DNA of 64,000 nucleotides from Porticoccaceae bacterium (GCA_029242085.1 JAQWUP010000029.1:51974-115973), one strand, 5' to 3'; counted from the stretch's first letter, positions 34,128 to 44,912 are shown. A program made the numbers and translations. The notes: generated from the letters alone by a model not told the origin.

Positions 34128-34925
34128 ATGACAGGCTCAATGCTGGGTTTTGCTGCAATTGCCGCTTATGCGTATGGACTGGTTTACCACCTGATCCAGA
34201 TGCGCAGAGACCCTCAGTTTAATCCAACCTCATTGCGGGTAATCACCGGCACTGCCATCTGTCTGCACGCACTGGCAATTTCGGACCTGCTGCTGGTCGA
34301 TGGCGGTTTGGATTTAAGTCTGCTTAAGATACTTGCCCTGTTGGCTCTGGTGATCAATGTTTTGGTGTTTGTCAGCGGCCTCAAGAAACCGCTGCACAGC
34401 CTTTATCTGATCTTACTGCCAGTGTCTGCCCTGTGCCTGCTGGCCGCTCTAACGAATCCCAGCACTAAGCCACCTGCATTGATGTCTGCGCCGATTCAAG
34501 CCCATGTTCTGATCTCTCTGCTCGCGTACAGTCTTCTGGCGATAGCCGCCTTGCAGGCGCTTCTGGCTGGCTATCAAGACTGGCAACTGAAACATAAACA
34601 CCAGAATATTCTGATGCGCACCCTGCCGCCCGTTCAGACAATGGAAATACTGTTATTTGAGCTAATTTGGGCCGGAGAAATCCTGCTGACGCTCTCTTTA
34701 ATCAGCGGCTTTCTATTCTTCGATGACCTTTTTGCTCAGCATCTGGTGCACAAGGTAACCTTTAGCCTGGTCGCCTGGTTTGTTTATGCCACCCTACTGT
34801 GGGGTCGTCACAGCCGTGGCTGGCGTGGCAATAAAGCGATTCGCTGGACATGGGCGGGCTTTATCGCCATCTTGCTCGGCTATGTTGGCAGCAAGGTCGT
34901 GATGGAATTTATCCTCGTCCAGTAA
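34128..34925 (+). CDS. ypjD: inner-membrane cytochrome c assembly-like protein (YpjD/CcsA family)
   Basis: 265 aa multi-TM; divergent from ffh as in many gammaproteobacteria. Confidence 0.85.
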   Translation: MTGSMLGFAAIAAYAYGLVYHLIQMRRDPQFNPTSLRVITGTAICLHALAISDLLLVDGGLDLSLLKILALLALVINVLVFVSGLKKPLHSLYLILLPVSALCLLAALTNPSTKPPALMSAPIQAHVLISLLAYSLLAIAALQALLAGYQDWQLKHKHQNILMRTLPPVQTMEILLFELIWAGEILLTLSLISGFLFFDDLFAQHLVHKVTFSLVAWFVYATLLWGRHSRGWRGNKAIRWTWAGFIAILLGYVGSKVVMEFILVQ

Positions 34926-34979
34926 CAAAATCCTATTGCCAAAGCAGGCAAACTACTTCAACATAATCTTCCGAAATTT

Positions 34980-36272
34980 TTGAGGTTCCTATCCTTGGAC
35001 GGTTCCCACCCTTGGGTGTTGTGGTCAACACTCCTAGCACTATTAGTTGTATCCGCATTTTTCTCTGGCTCCGAAACCGGCATGATGTCTTTAAACCGAT
35101 ATCGGCTTCGACATCAGCGCAAAAAAAGCTCTGGAGCGCGCCGAGCAGCGAAGCTATTGGCTATGCCGGATCGGCTTATTGGTCTGATTTTGATTGGCAA
35201 CAATGCCGTTAATATACTGGCGGCAATTATTGCCAATATGCTGGCCATTATTTATGTCGGCGAAGCCGCCGCGCCCTGGGTAGCCACTGCCTCTTTGACC
35301 ATCATGGTGCTGGTGTTCTCGGAAGTCACACCCAAGACCATTGCCGCACAAAATCCCGAGTGGTTTGCCTTCAAGGCCAGCCATATCTTAAAACCCATGC
35401 TGCAACTATTGACTCCACTGGTGTGGGCGGTCAATAAACTGACGAATTCACTGATCTCTCTGCTTGGCTTTGACCCCAATAAGGATCGCGACGATGCATT
35501 GGATAATGAAGAGCTTAAATCCCTAGTGGATATCTCTGGGCACAAGCTCTCAGAGGGTAAACAGGGCATGCTGCGGGCTATTCTCGATCTGGAGAATGTT
35601 ACCGTCGAAGATATTATGATTCCCCGAAACGAAGTTAAGGGTCTGGATCTAGAGGACAATATTGATGATCTGATGAATAATATTCTGTCTTCAGAATATA
35701 CTCGTCAGCCTCTCTATGAAGGTGATATCAATAATATTGTCGGCATTTTCCACGCCCGCAAAGCCAATCATCTGCTGCGTTCTGAGACCGTCACGCACAA
35801 GGCGATTAAGCGCTTTGCTGAGGAAGCCTACTTTATTCCCGAAAGCACTACTTTAACCACTCAACTGCTCAACTTTAAGGAAACGCGCAAGCGCTTTGCG
35901 GTGGTAGTCGATGAGTACGGTGAGGTTCAGGGTTTGGTGACCTTGGAAGATATTTTGGAAGAGATTGTCGGCGACTTTACCACCAATACGGCCGATGATA
36001 TTGATGAAGTTATTGCCCGCAAAGATGGCAGCTATGTGATCGATGGCGCGGCTACCGTGCGCGAAATCAATAAGGCGACTGGCTGGGAGTTACCAACAGA
36101 CGGCCCTAAAACATTAAATGGCCTTGCACTCGAGCAACTCGAGAGCATTCCGGACGGCAATGTTAGCTTTACGGTGGGTGCCTTTAGGTTTGAGACCGAG
36201 GAGATCAACGGCACCATGATTAAGAAAGTAGCCGTTATTTGCCTGAAACCGAAAAAGGCCTTGGAGGAATAA
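34980..36272 (+). CDS. CNNM transporter-domain / CBS / CorC_HlyC protein (YfjD-like)
   Basis: 430 aa; SAFFSGSETGMMSLNRYRLRH, CBS pair, VVDEYGEVQGLVTLEDILEEIVG; TTG start. Confidence 0.93.
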   Translation: MRFLSLDGSHPWVLWSTLLALLVVSAFFSGSETGMMSLNRYRLRHQRKKSSGARRAAKLLAMPDRLIGLILIGNNAVNILAAIIANMLAIIYVGEAAAPWVATASLTIMVLVFSEVTPKTIAAQNPEWFAFKASHILKPMLQLLTPLVWAVNKLTNSLISLLGFDPNKDRDDALDNEELKSLVDISGHKLSEGKQGMLRAILDLENVTVEDIMIPRNEVKGLDLEDNIDDLMNNILSSEYTRQPLYEGDINNIVGIFHARKANHLLRSETVTHKAIKRFAEEAYFIPESTTLTTQLLNFKETRKRFAVVVDEYGEVQGLVTLEDILEEIVGDFTTNTADDIDEVIARKDGSYVIDGAATVREINKATGWELPTDGPKTLNGLALEQLESIPDGNVSFTVGAFRFETEEINGTMIKKVAVICLKPKKALEE

Positions 36273-36288
36273 TCCTTTAAAGCGGTAT

Positions 36289-36474
36289 CTAGTAAAAAGG
36301 ATTGTTTTTTTGTGCTCTCTCGCCGCAGAGCACTAGAACATCAAGTCGCTGATGGTCGTCCAAAACGCTCCATTCTCGGATCTCGTCCCTGGTTCTAAAG
36401 CAACCAATACAGGTGTCTTCATCGTTCAATGAGCAGACAGAATTGCAGGGTGAGGCGATTCGATTATCGGACAT
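36289..36474 (-). CDS. DUF1289 family protein
   Basis: 61 aa; SPCNSVCSLNDEDTCIGCFRTRDEIREW Cys pattern. Confidence 0.9.
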   Translation of the reverse strand: MSDNRIASPCNSVCSLNDEDTCIGCFRTRDEIREWSVLDDHQRLDVLVLCGERAQKNNPFY

Positions 36475-36998
36475 CAGCGCTTTATCTCCACCAAATCGGT
36501 GGTCATTTTATGTGCTTCGTGAGCATAGTGGGCAGCTGAACCGAGCAAGAACTGCCTGGTCTGCTCATCAGTCTCACGAATCACCTTTCCGGGAGAGCCA
36601 ACAACCATCGAGCCATCGGGAATCACAGCCCCCGCTTTAACCAGCGCGTTGGCGCCGATAATGCAGTCACTGCCGACTTTTGCTCCGTCGAGAATAACCG
36701 CATTAATACCGACTAGAGTGCGATCACCCACTTCTAAACAATGAATCATGGCATTGTGGCCAACAGTGACATCTTCGCCAATTTTGAGTGGCTGACCGGC
36801 ATCACAGTGCAGCACCGCGCCATCTTGAATATTACTGCGTGCACCGACCTCGATAACATCGCAGTCACCGCGAATCACTGCATTAAACCAGACGCTGGAT
36901 TGCTCTTTGAGAACAACCTTGCCCATAACATCGGCGCTGGCTGCTACAAATACTGAGTCGTGAATGTCTGGGCTATCATCACCAATTCGGTAAATCAT
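36474..36998 (-). CDS. gamma-class carbonic anhydrase-like hexapeptide protein
   Basis: 174 aa; SSVWFNAVIRGDCDVIEVGARSNIQDGAVLH, VTVGHNAMIHCLEVGD. Confidence 0.93.
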   Translation of the reverse strand: MIYRIGDDSPDIHDSVFVAASADVMGKVVLKEQSSVWFNAVIRGDCDVIEVGARSNIQDGAVLHCDAGQPLKIGEDVTVGHNAMIHCLEVGDRTLVGINAVILDGAKVGSDCIIGANALVKAGAVIPDGSMVVGSPGKVIRETDEQTRQFLLGSAAHYAHEAHKMTTDLVEIKR

Positions 36999-37654
36999 TT
37001 TTGTCCTCGCTTGCGTAACTCATCTATGCGGGCGTCGCTTGGGTAAATTAAATCGACCCCAGCGTCTAAGGTGGCGTTCAGCATATCCACCACTACTTTT
37101 AAGGTAAACCCCCAAATTTTATGTCCTTTATACGATATAAATGGAAAACTGAGTGCACCGACGGCGTTTTTTATTTCAAAATACTGGTACTGGCTGATAT
37201 CGGTAAAAATACTGATTGGAGCATCGAATATAGCGGCTATTTCAGAGGGCTCAGCCTGTAATTCAAGCTGGCCATGGGCCAGGCCAACAAAAGGCGTAAC
37301 GCGCAGGTTGCGGCGTTTAGGTGAAGCCACTGGCAGCATGGCAATTGGCTCTACCAAATGAGGGGGCAAGCCGATCTCTTCATGTGTCTCTCGCAGTGCG
37401 GTCTGTAGCAAGTTTTGATCTGTCGCATCCCACATGCCTCCGGGAAATGCGACTTCCCCAGCATGGTTATTAAGATGCATTGCACGCTGTGTCAGCACTA
37501 TCTGAGGGTCCGCCGGATCACCATGCAACAACAACAGCACCGCCGCGGTTGCGCCAGACTCTTGCGGGCCAGACTGAGACGGATCAAGGGGAAAGTTTTT
37601 TAACTGATTTTTAATCGTTTCTAGCATTTGTGCATTATACTCAGCTCTGGCCAT
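36995..37654 (-). CDS. NUDIX CoA pyrophosphatase-like protein
   Basis: 219 aa; GEVAFPGGMWDATDQNLLQTALRETHEEIGL. Confidence 0.9.
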   Translation of the reverse strand: MARAEYNAQMLETIKNQLKNFPLDPSQSGPQESGATAAVLLLLHGDPADPQIVLTQRAMHLNNHAGEVAFPGGMWDATDQNLLQTALRETHEEIGLPPHLVEPIAMLPVASPKRRNLRVTPFVGLAHGQLELQAEPSEIAAIFDAPISIFTDISQYQYFEIKNAVGALSFPFISYKGHKIWGFTLKVVVDMLNATLDAGVDLIYPSDARIDELRKRGQK

Positions 37655-37668
37655 TTTCTGAGCTTTTC

Positions 37669-38226
37669 ATGAAATTTTGTTCTAACTGCGGCAATCCAGT
37701 CAGCCAAAAAATACCCGAGGACGATAATCGCGAACGCCATGTTTGTGGTCATTGTGGAATGATCCATTATCAGAATCCAAAAGTTATCGCGGGTGTACTG
37801 CCAATCTATGGTGATCAGATACTTTTATGTAAACGATCTATCGAACCACGTCATGGATTTTGGACCCTGCCTGCGGGTTTTTTAGAGAATGGCGAATCCT
37901 CTTTAGAAGGTGCATTGCGAGAATGTGAGGAAGAAGCCAATGCGTCGGTGATCAACCCGCAACTCTATGCGCTGTTCGATATCCCACAAATTAATCAGGT
38001 GTATGTGTTTTATCGTGCCCATCTAGAGAAGCCGGTATTTGGTCCCAGCTCAGAATCCTCTGAAGTTGCACTATTTAATGAGGCCGATATTCCCTGGGCC
38101 AATCTGGCCTTCCCTGTGGTCGAGCTGGCGCTGGATTATTTTCTTCAAGATCGTATTACTGGCGAGTTTGGAGTAAAGCATGATGAGATAAAACGACCCT
38201 GGAAAAGCCGCCGCGTTATCTCATAA
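37669..38226 (+). CDS. NUDIX hydrolase with N-terminal zinc ribbon
   Basis: MKFCSNCGNPV...HVCGHCGMIHYQNPKV; NUDIX box GFLENGESSLEGALRECEEEANA. Confidence 0.92.
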   Translation: MKFCSNCGNPVSQKIPEDDNRERHVCGHCGMIHYQNPKVIAGVLPIYGDQILLCKRSIEPRHGFWTLPAGFLENGESSLEGALRECEEEANASVINPQLYALFDIPQINQVYVFYRAHLEKPVFGPSSESSEVALFNEADIPWANLAFPVVELALDYFLQDRITGEFGVKHDEIKRPWKSRRVIS

Positions 38227-38240
38227 TGATCTGCGGCAGT

Positions 38241-38990
38241 TTAAAAGTGAAGTTGCAGAGCCAAAAAGTAACCCTCGAAGCTGGCATCTGCCTCTAGGTC
38301 GTCGAGATCGTCCAATTCCACGAGCATGGAGCGATAACCCAGAATCAAACCAGCATCAACGGCGGGTAGCAGATCAAATTCATAGGTTACCTGTGCCGCC
38401 CAATCAATCAGTCTAAATTCATCGACATTAATCCAATTGGCCAGCACATGGGCGGACAGCCCGGTGACAGGTATATCGACACCGACCTGCCCATACAGCA
38501 GCGGCCCGACTGCATCCAGCTCAATTGACTCCTGCTGAGTTACGCCCACCAAACTCGCCTCGCCATCGAATGAGCGAGCTGTAATACCAAGATCTAGGTC
38601 GATCACATTATCCATAATTTCATAGTACAGCGTGGCATCTGTGTGGGTTAGATCGAGTGACACAGCGACCTGTTCATCCGTCACAAAGGGGTTGCCATTG
38701 AGATTGGTGCCAGCGCTGACCAGCGCATTGCCATTCCACTCCATCTCGCTGTGCTGAACGCGAATATTCGGCAGGATTGGTATCGGATGCTCTATGGCAA
38801 CAAATACAAATTGGTTATTTTGCTAATCCAGGTTCAGGGTAGATTCAAGGTTGATATCAGTGCGTCCAATATCGCCCTCAGGGCTCGCCTGCCATGAGCC
38901 ACCGCCCACATATAAACCAATAAAATCTGCTGAGGCCGATATTGGTGTGAGAATTAATGCTGCTACCAGCATGCTGCGAAGTGAAATCAT
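38241..38990 (-). pseudogene. TIGR04219-like outer-membrane beta-barrel protein interrupted by an in-frame amber stop at 38823-38825
   Basis: MISLRSMLVAALILTPISASADFIGLYVGGGSWQASPEGDIGRTDINLESTLNLD-[TAG]-QNNQFVFVAIEHPIPILPNIRVQHSEMEWNG... continuous in one frame. Confidence 0.82.
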
Positions 38991-39127
38991 AGGTCTTCCT
39001 TGGGCTGTTAAATTAGCAGCCATAGTAATAATTAACGCGCCATATTTGTGTGATAGACACACGACACCAACCTCGACAGGTTGGCAAAATAGCGTTTCAC
39101 AGCCGTTTTTTACAGTAGCCATAAAAA

Positions 39128-39152
39128 ACCCCGCACTCAGAAAGTGCGGGGT
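39128..39152. terminator. intrinsic terminator hairpin between Prx gene and the OM pseudogene
   Basis: accccgcact-cagaa-agtgcggggt with preceding A-run (U-run for the minus strand: downstream of the peroxiredoxin gene). Confidence 0.82.
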
Positions 39153-39180
39153 CTTAGACGTGCAGACTAACGCTGACTAA

Positions 39181-39786
39181 TTAAAGTGACTCGGCGTGCT
39201 CTGCGAGGTATTCAGCAACACCGGCGGTGGTGTCTTTCATACCTGCGTCGCCGCGATTCCAGCCTGCAGGGCAAACTTCACCATGCTCTTCGTGGAAGCT
39301 CAGCGCGTCAACCATACGCAGCATTTCATCAACATTGCGGCCCAGCGGCAGATCGTTAACGACCTGATGACGAACCATGCCCTCTTCATCAACTAGGAAT
39401 GAGGCGCGGAATGCGATGCCAGCTTCAGGATGTTCAACATCATAGGCGTTGCAGATTTCGTGCTTAACATCAGCAACTAATGTGTAGTTTACCTGGCCAA
39501 TACCGCCGTCATTAATAGCGGTGTTGCGCCATGCGTTATGAGAGAACTGAGAGTCAATTGAAACACCAATTACTTCCACGCCGCGGCTTTGGAATTCTGC
39601 ATAACGGTGATCAAATGCAATTAATTCTGATGGGCAGACAAAGGTGAAATCTAAAGGGTAAAAGAAGATAACTGCCTTTTTGCCTTTGATGCTTTCTGCC
39701 AAGTTAAAATTTTCGACAATTTCGCCGCTTCCAGTAACTGCTGCTGCGGTAAAATCAGGTGCTGATCGGCCAACTAGTACGCCCAT
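39181..39786 (-). CDS. 2-Cys peroxiredoxin (AhpC/Prx family)
   Basis: FYPLDFTFVCPSELIAFDHRYAEFQSRGVEVIGVSIDS, GEVCPAGW resolving Cys; start taken at Met 39786. Confidence 0.95.
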   Translation of the reverse strand: MGVLVGRSAPDFTAAAVTGSGEIVENFNLAESIKGKKAVIFFYPLDFTFVCPSELIAFDHRYAEFQSRGVEVIGVSIDSQFSHNAWRNTAINDGGIGQVNYTLVADVKHEICNAYDVEHPEAGIAFRASFLVDEEGMVRHQVVNDLPLGRNVDEMLRMVDALSFHEEHGEVCPAGWNRGDAGMKDTTAGVAEYLAEHAESL

Positions 39787-39951
39787 GAGAGTGCTCCTCT
39801 GTTTCATTGATAAAATGTGATGTTGCTTGTTTATTTTTACGATAGTCACATAGCCAATTGCTATCAGCCAATAAAAACATTTTATCGATCTGATAGGAAG
39901 GGGCTGAATATTGCAGTCGAGCTGTCGACCAACCCAGTGCAAGCCTGAGGT

Positions 39952-40299
39952 TTAGGCCTCAGCGCCCTTATCGTCCGCCGCTTGTTCACCAAGCGCCTCA
40001 TCGATCATTGGTTTTAACTCGCCCTTCTCGTGCATATCAGTAACGATATCACAGCCGCCTATTAGATCGCCGCCGACCCAAAGCTGAGGGAAGGTGGGCC
40101 AGTTACCATAAGCTGGCAGATTGGCACGAATTTCCGGGTTAGATAGAATATCTACGTAGGCAAAACGCTGACCACAACCCATAAGCGCTTGCACCGTGCG
40201 CGAAGAAAAACCACATTGCGGCTGATTCGGCGAGCCTTTCATGTAAAGCAGTACCGAGTTATTTTCCACCTGATCGCGGATGGTTTCCATAATGTCCAT
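39952..40299 (-). CDS. grxD: monothiol glutaredoxin, Grx4 type
   Basis: 115 aa; LYMKGSPNQPQCGFSSRTVQAL, NWPTFPQLWVGGDLIGGCDI. Confidence 0.95.
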   Translation of the reverse strand: MDIMETIRDQVENNSVLLYMKGSPNQPQCGFSSRTVQALMGCGQRFAYVDILSNPEIRANLPAYGNWPTFPQLWVGGDLIGGCDIVTDMHEKGELKPMIDEALGEQAADDKGAEA

Positions 40300-40505
40300 A
40301 ATGACTATTCCTCTAAAAAGATGATTTTTGCTGATGGGCGGGATTTTACCTGCTTAGGCCCGTCTAAAACACAACCATAGCAAATTAATTTCAAATATTA
40401 CCGATCTCTGTGCAGCTTGCGCTAATCTCAAACATTGTTCAGCTGATAATGCGGCGAACTCCGAGCTGTAAGCGCGCCTTTAACCAGTACAGAAAATGGC
40501 AGCTT

Positions 40506-41384
40506 TTAGTGATTCTGCGCAGGCGTGCCGGGAAGTCCAAACTCCAGATCTTCTCTGTTTGAAGCATAGGTTCTAGTGTTAAACCAGCCGTCCCAAATAG
40601 ATAGCACACTGCCTAGATTCGAAAATCTGTGTCGCTTGCTGTGATGCAGTTGATGTTGTGCTGGACTGATAAAGAAGCGCTCAAATCGGCCGAAAGAAAT
40701 CCATATGTGCGAGTGCCTTAAATTTGCTGCCAACATATTGAACGCAAAACCAAAGGCGTCGACACCGAGAACCTGAAGGCCTGTGAGCCTGCCTGAGAAC
40801 AGCCAAATAAATACACCGCTCACCACACCAAACACCAGCAAGCCTCTTACAAAATACAGTATATGTTCAAGCGGATGCACTCTAAATAATGTAAACGGGG
40901 TCAGCACTGTCGCGCTGTGATGAGTCTTATGAATATGCCAGAGAAAATCAAAGCGGTGCATACAGTAATGAAGAAGAAAACGACTGAGGTCCTCTACAAG
41001 GAAAAATACCGTACTAAAAAGTAGCGCTATAAAGAACCAGCTCATCTCAAGTTGAGGTGCATCGCCAAGGTTATCCTGCAGAGATGAGCCCACCAGAATG
41101 GTAAGCGCCAAATGACTGCCAAACAGAGGCAGTAATAACAAAACCCGCATGCCATTATTAAAAAACATCAGAAAGTAATCTAAGAGGCTAGATTTGGCGA
41201 ACCAGTACCTGCCATCAAAGAGCCTTTTAAGCTGTTCCAGCGGCCGCCATTTACCCACCTGCTTGGCGACTACATAAGAGGCGATCAACAGCGCACTTAA
41301 CAGATACAGCCAGTACACCCGCTTTGCAGAATCAAATAGAAATTCTACAGGGGCTGTCACTAGGTTGAGCAGCTGCGCTTCCAC
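40506..41384 (-). CDS. sterol desaturase / fatty acid hydroxylase superfamily membrane diiron protein
   Basis: 292 aa multi-TM; His clusters HYCMHR, HIHKTHH, HQLHHSKRH; GTG start overlapping TonB receptor stop (TAGTG). Confidence 0.9.
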   Translation of the reverse strand: MEAQLLNLVTAPVEFLFDSAKRVYWLYLLSALLIASYVVAKQVGKWRPLEQLKRLFDGRYWFAKSSLLDYFLMFFNNGMRVLLLLPLFGSHLALTILVGSSLQDNLGDAPQLEMSWFFIALLFSTVFFLVEDLSRFLLHYCMHRFDFLWHIHKTHHSATVLTPFTLFRVHPLEHILYFVRGLLVFGVVSGVFIWLFSGRLTGLQVLGVDAFGFAFNMLAANLRHSHIWISFGRFERFFISPAQHQLHHSKRHRFSNLGSVLSIWDGWFNTRTYASNREDLEFGLPGTPAQNH

Positions 41385-43552
41385 TAGGGATTAAACCGAT
41401 ACTTCACTTCCGCTAGCACCATTCGCGGAAGGTTTGGCCTCGCGGCATAGGGGCGGTGAGACACTATTGCCGACTCGTCCGTTGCGTTTCTAATCATCAG
41501 CTTTACATTAAAATCATTGTTGACAAACCAGGTTGCCGATAGATCAAGAGTCGCGAGACTTTCAGTTTGCTGACCGGGAATAAGATCGCCAACACCTGGC
41601 ACTTCACGCATCTCGTGCTGATATTTGACCGCTGCATCCACAGCCCAATTACTGCTTTCGATACCCACCTGCCAGCGCCCAACATACTGTGGCACATAAG
41701 GCAGCTCATCACCTTTCTTAACCAGCTCCCATTGTGAAAACTGCGACAGGAATGATTTTTGGAATGCGCTCTCTGTGTAGGTGAAGTTTAACTGTGAGTT
41801 GAGTAATAGAGACTCTGTGAGTGCTTCTTCAAACTGGCCATTGAATTCAATCCCACCTATTTCAACCTGCCCACCATTGAACTCTTCACCCACGGCGCAG
41901 TTGGCATCGGATGCCCTGCAACGGCCCAGTAGATTGTCATAATCACTCAAAAATCCGATTAGCTCGGCTGAGTAAGTGTCGGTCTGATAGCGAACACCGT
42001 ATTCAAAATTGAGGCTCTCCTCGGCTTCAGCCGCAGATGCGCCAGGTCCAGCGGGCGAAAAGCCCACATAGACACCCGCCAAAAGGCCAATGTTCTCGCT
42101 TAACTGGTAGTGTAATCCCGCGCCTGGCGCCAAAATAGACTGAGTGTTAGACGACTGGGAACCTGTTAAATGGTTGTCGACACTGCCTTGAATATCCTCA
42201 TATCTGAGACCCAAGCTAAGGGTTAAATCGCCTTTGCTAAGCTCATCTTGGAGATAGACTGCAATGGCATCTGTCTCGGCATAATTAACCACCTTCGAGG
42301 GCCTGGCAATACCGTCTGAAACCAATTGGGTGGCTGTCATTAAATAGCTGCGCTGCTGATGATCACGTTCAACATCGTCATGGTGATAACGAACACCGAC
42401 ATCAAGCTTGTGATCAAAACCGGCGAAGCTAAATTGTTTCGCCAAATCAAGCTGGATACCGTCAGAGCTATAGGCACGATCGTTATCTGTAACATCAATA
42501 GTCAATCCCGCTGCAGCACTGTCTTGGACACCAGCTAACACCTCATAGGCAGACACATATTGACTTGGCGAACTCAGTACCAGCTTGGCATTGGGCCCAT
42601 CAAGAAAGCCATCGAACTTATTCCAAGACCGGTTGAACTTGTTAAAGTAAACCTTACTGGTTAGCTGCAAGCTATCTTGAAACTCAATCTTATGGCTGAT
42701 ATGAAGCTGCTTGTGGTCAGACACAAAGTGATCTAACTCTGATGCGGGATAACGAAGGGTCGGATCACGATCAAAATCGCTGTCGGTCAGCCCTAAATAG
42801 GTTTCATTAGAATCTTCATCGGCATAACCGACTTTAACCACAAGCGTCTGATTCAGTTCTGTTTCCGGCTGCCAATGTACCTTGACGTTGAAGTCATTCC
42901 GCTCAAACCCAGTATCACCCCCGTCTGCTAGTGTTTTAAAACCATCACTTGAATAATGCATGGCATCAAACATGTAGCTGACATTGCCAGCGACAAATTC
43001 ACTGCTTGCTGACAGCTTCTGAAATTGATCTGTACCAGTCGTGACATTTAATTCAGCAAAGCTCTGCCAAGAAGCGGGTCTGGTAACCAGGTTAACCGCT
43101 CCACCCACAGTATGTGGACCAAACTGAATGGACGCGGGCCCCTTGAGTACCTCCAGCGCATGTAATCTGGCGGCATTAGTGATGTAGTATGCCGCTGGAG
43201 CCGAATAGGGCGCAGGTGCGATCAGCACACCATCTTCCATGATAGTAATTTTTTGACTGCGCTCGGCAGTTGCACCACGGATGCCAATATTTGGACGCAA
43301 ACCATAGCCGTCCTCCTCTCTGACATAGACACCAGGCGCCATACTGATAAGTTGATTAAGATCAGTGTATGACTGCTTTTCAATCAACTCCTGCCCAATC
43401 TGAACACCAGAACCTGCCAGCTTAGCCCGGTCCTCTTTGCTGCCAATAATAAGAACCTCTTCTAACTTAGGTGGCTCAATATCCACAGCAAAAGCGCCGC
43501 ATGACATTAGCGTCGTAAGGCTCAAACAAGTTGTACGATTAAATTTAGTCAT
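41384..43552 (-). CDS. TonB-dependent receptor, FecA/Fe(III)-chelate type
   Basis: Plug EEDGYGLRPNIGIRGATAERSQKITIMEDGVLIAPAPYSAPAAYYITNAARLHALEVLKGPASIQFGPHTVGGAVNLVTR; C-terminal barrel end VLAEVKYRFNP. Confidence 0.93.
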   Translation of the reverse strand: MTKFNRTTCLSLTTLMSCGAFAVDIEPPKLEEVLIIGSKEDRAKLAGSGVQIGQELIEKQSYTDLNQLISMAPGVYVREEDGYGLRPNIGIRGATAERSQKITIMEDGVLIAPAPYSAPAAYYITNAARLHALEVLKGPASIQFGPHTVGGAVNLVTRPASWQSFAELNVTTGTDQFQKLSASSEFVAGNVSYMFDAMHYSSDGFKTLADGGDTGFERNDFNVKVHWQPETELNQTLVVKVGYADEDSNETYLGLTDSDFDRDPTLRYPASELDHFVSDHKQLHISHKIEFQDSLQLTSKVYFNKFNRSWNKFDGFLDGPNAKLVLSSPSQYVSAYEVLAGVQDSAAAGLTIDVTDNDRAYSSDGIQLDLAKQFSFAGFDHKLDVGVRYHHDDVERDHQQRSYLMTATQLVSDGIARPSKVVNYAETDAIAVYLQDELSKGDLTLSLGLRYEDIQGSVDNHLTGSQSSNTQSILAPGAGLHYQLSENIGLLAGVYVGFSPAGPGASAAEAEESLNFEYGVRYQTDTYSAELIGFLSDYDNLLGRCRASDANCAVGEEFNGGQVEIGGIEFNGQFEEALTESLLLNSQLNFTYTESAFQKSFLSQFSQWELVKKGDELPYVPQYVGRWQVGIESSNWAVDAAVKYQHEMREVPGVGDLIPGQQTESLATLDLSATWFVNNDFNVKLMIRNATDESAIVSHRPYAARPNLPRMVLAEVKYRFNP

Positions 43553-44822
43553 TGTCTGATTGCACCCTTCCTGGAATTGCGACACCAACAATGGTCACAA
43601 ACTCGATCTTTAAATCATCAGTTACAAGCTTTAATAGTCCAGCAAGACTGCAGGCGCCTATGCTGCTTTCCCCGCCAGGATTGGCAAAGGCATTAAGACA
43701 GGCTGGGTCACTCTCATCGGCTTCCACCAGAGCTAACTGGTCTTTCAACGAACCCGATATCTGTGCAAATCTGTTGTCGACATCAGTCAGTTGATTCTGG
43801 AATCGCAAAGTGATGTCAGTAAAGCCCTCTTGATTGATCAAATCATCAAATCCAAGACCTGACCCACCATTAAATATTCTAAGGAACTCAGCTGCATTGG
43901 TTTGAACGTTGCGCAATGTAGTTTCACTGTAAGGTGACTCGACAAGGCCCGGGCAGGTCACTGAGCTGCATTTGTCATCGAGGCCCAGCGGAATGGTTAG
44001 CTTTTGAGACTTGGTAAAAGTTTCTAAGTAAAAAATTCCATCCGTTATCAATTGGAAGTTTTCGCCCTGACTATCTTCGTTTAAGAATTCCGTCCTGAAC
44101 GGGCTGTCGCCCTCGGTCCACTGGCTGTGTATTGCATTGGATGCCACGGCGACGTCTGCAGCCAATTTCTCAGCGAGACCACAGCGCTGTGTCTTTCGCT
44201 CAGATGCCGCCAAGTCATTCCAGGAAGCGGTTGCCGCAATCTGACTAGAGCAAGAGTGATTGAGGTTGCTGTTAAATAATAGATACTCAAGTGCGCTCAT
44301 GCCACGCTGATTAAAGGCGCGGCTGGACACCTCAAAATCTGCATCGGAAGCGTCGATAACGGCCTGATCAAGCGCGCATGTTGCCAAGCTACCGGCCGCG
44401 TAGGAATGCACCCGATTGTGTAATGCCTCATCGTTACGCAACGCGGGACCAATAACATGCATCTCTGTTTTTTGCACTGAGTCCATCAACACCAACCAAT
44501 CGGTTTGAGCCGTTGCAAGGCTTGTCGCCTCATCGGCAGACCCTATTGCATCACAATAAGTTGCAAGAGAACCCGAGTCTGCAGAGAATGAATCAGCCAA
44601 TGTCGCAGTGGCTTGATAATTGGGGATGAAAATAGAGTCGACCAGATTAGTCATCAGGGCGGTGCGGTCAAATTCCTGCGCCGAACCATCATCAGCCGCT
44701 GGCGTGTCGTTGTTGCTACCATCTCCATTAGCCGCTGCAGGCGAGGCGACATCTCGAGACTTGTCTACGCACCCAGTTAGAAACAGCACTACAAGGGCCA
44801 TAGAACTACAAAAGCGAACCAT
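43545..44822 (-). CDS. imelysin family lipoprotein (peptidase M75-like / IrpA-like iron-associated protein)
   Basis: MVRFCSSMALVVLFLTGC lipobox; GMSALEYLLFNSN motif resembling the imelysin G-x-H/S-x-x-EYLL region; overlaps receptor start. Confidence 0.82.
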   Translation of the reverse strand: MVRFCSSMALVVLFLTGCVDKSRDVASPAAANGDGSNNDTPAADDGSAQEFDRTALMTNLVDSIFIPNYQATATLADSFSADSGSLATYCDAIGSADEATSLATAQTDWLVLMDSVQKTEMHVIGPALRNDEALHNRVHSYAAGSLATCALDQAVIDASDADFEVSSRAFNQRGMSALEYLLFNSNLNHSCSSQIAATASWNDLAASERKTQRCGLAEKLAADVAVASNAIHSQWTEGDSPFRTEFLNEDSQGENFQLITDGIFYLETFTKSQKLTIPLGLDDKCSSVTCPGLVESPYSETTLRNVQTNAAEFLRIFNGGSGLGFDDLINQEGFTDITLRFQNQLTDVDNRFAQISGSLKDQLALVEADESDPACLNAFANPGGESSIGACSLAGLLKLVTDDLKIEFVTIVGVAIPGRVQSDND

Positions 44823-44912
44823 ATTTTCTTTCTCCAATAAGTAGGGGCTAGCCGAAGCTAGCCCCCATAGATTTTAAACCATTTCGCCCTGGTGTTCAGG
44901 GGTTTTAAAAGA

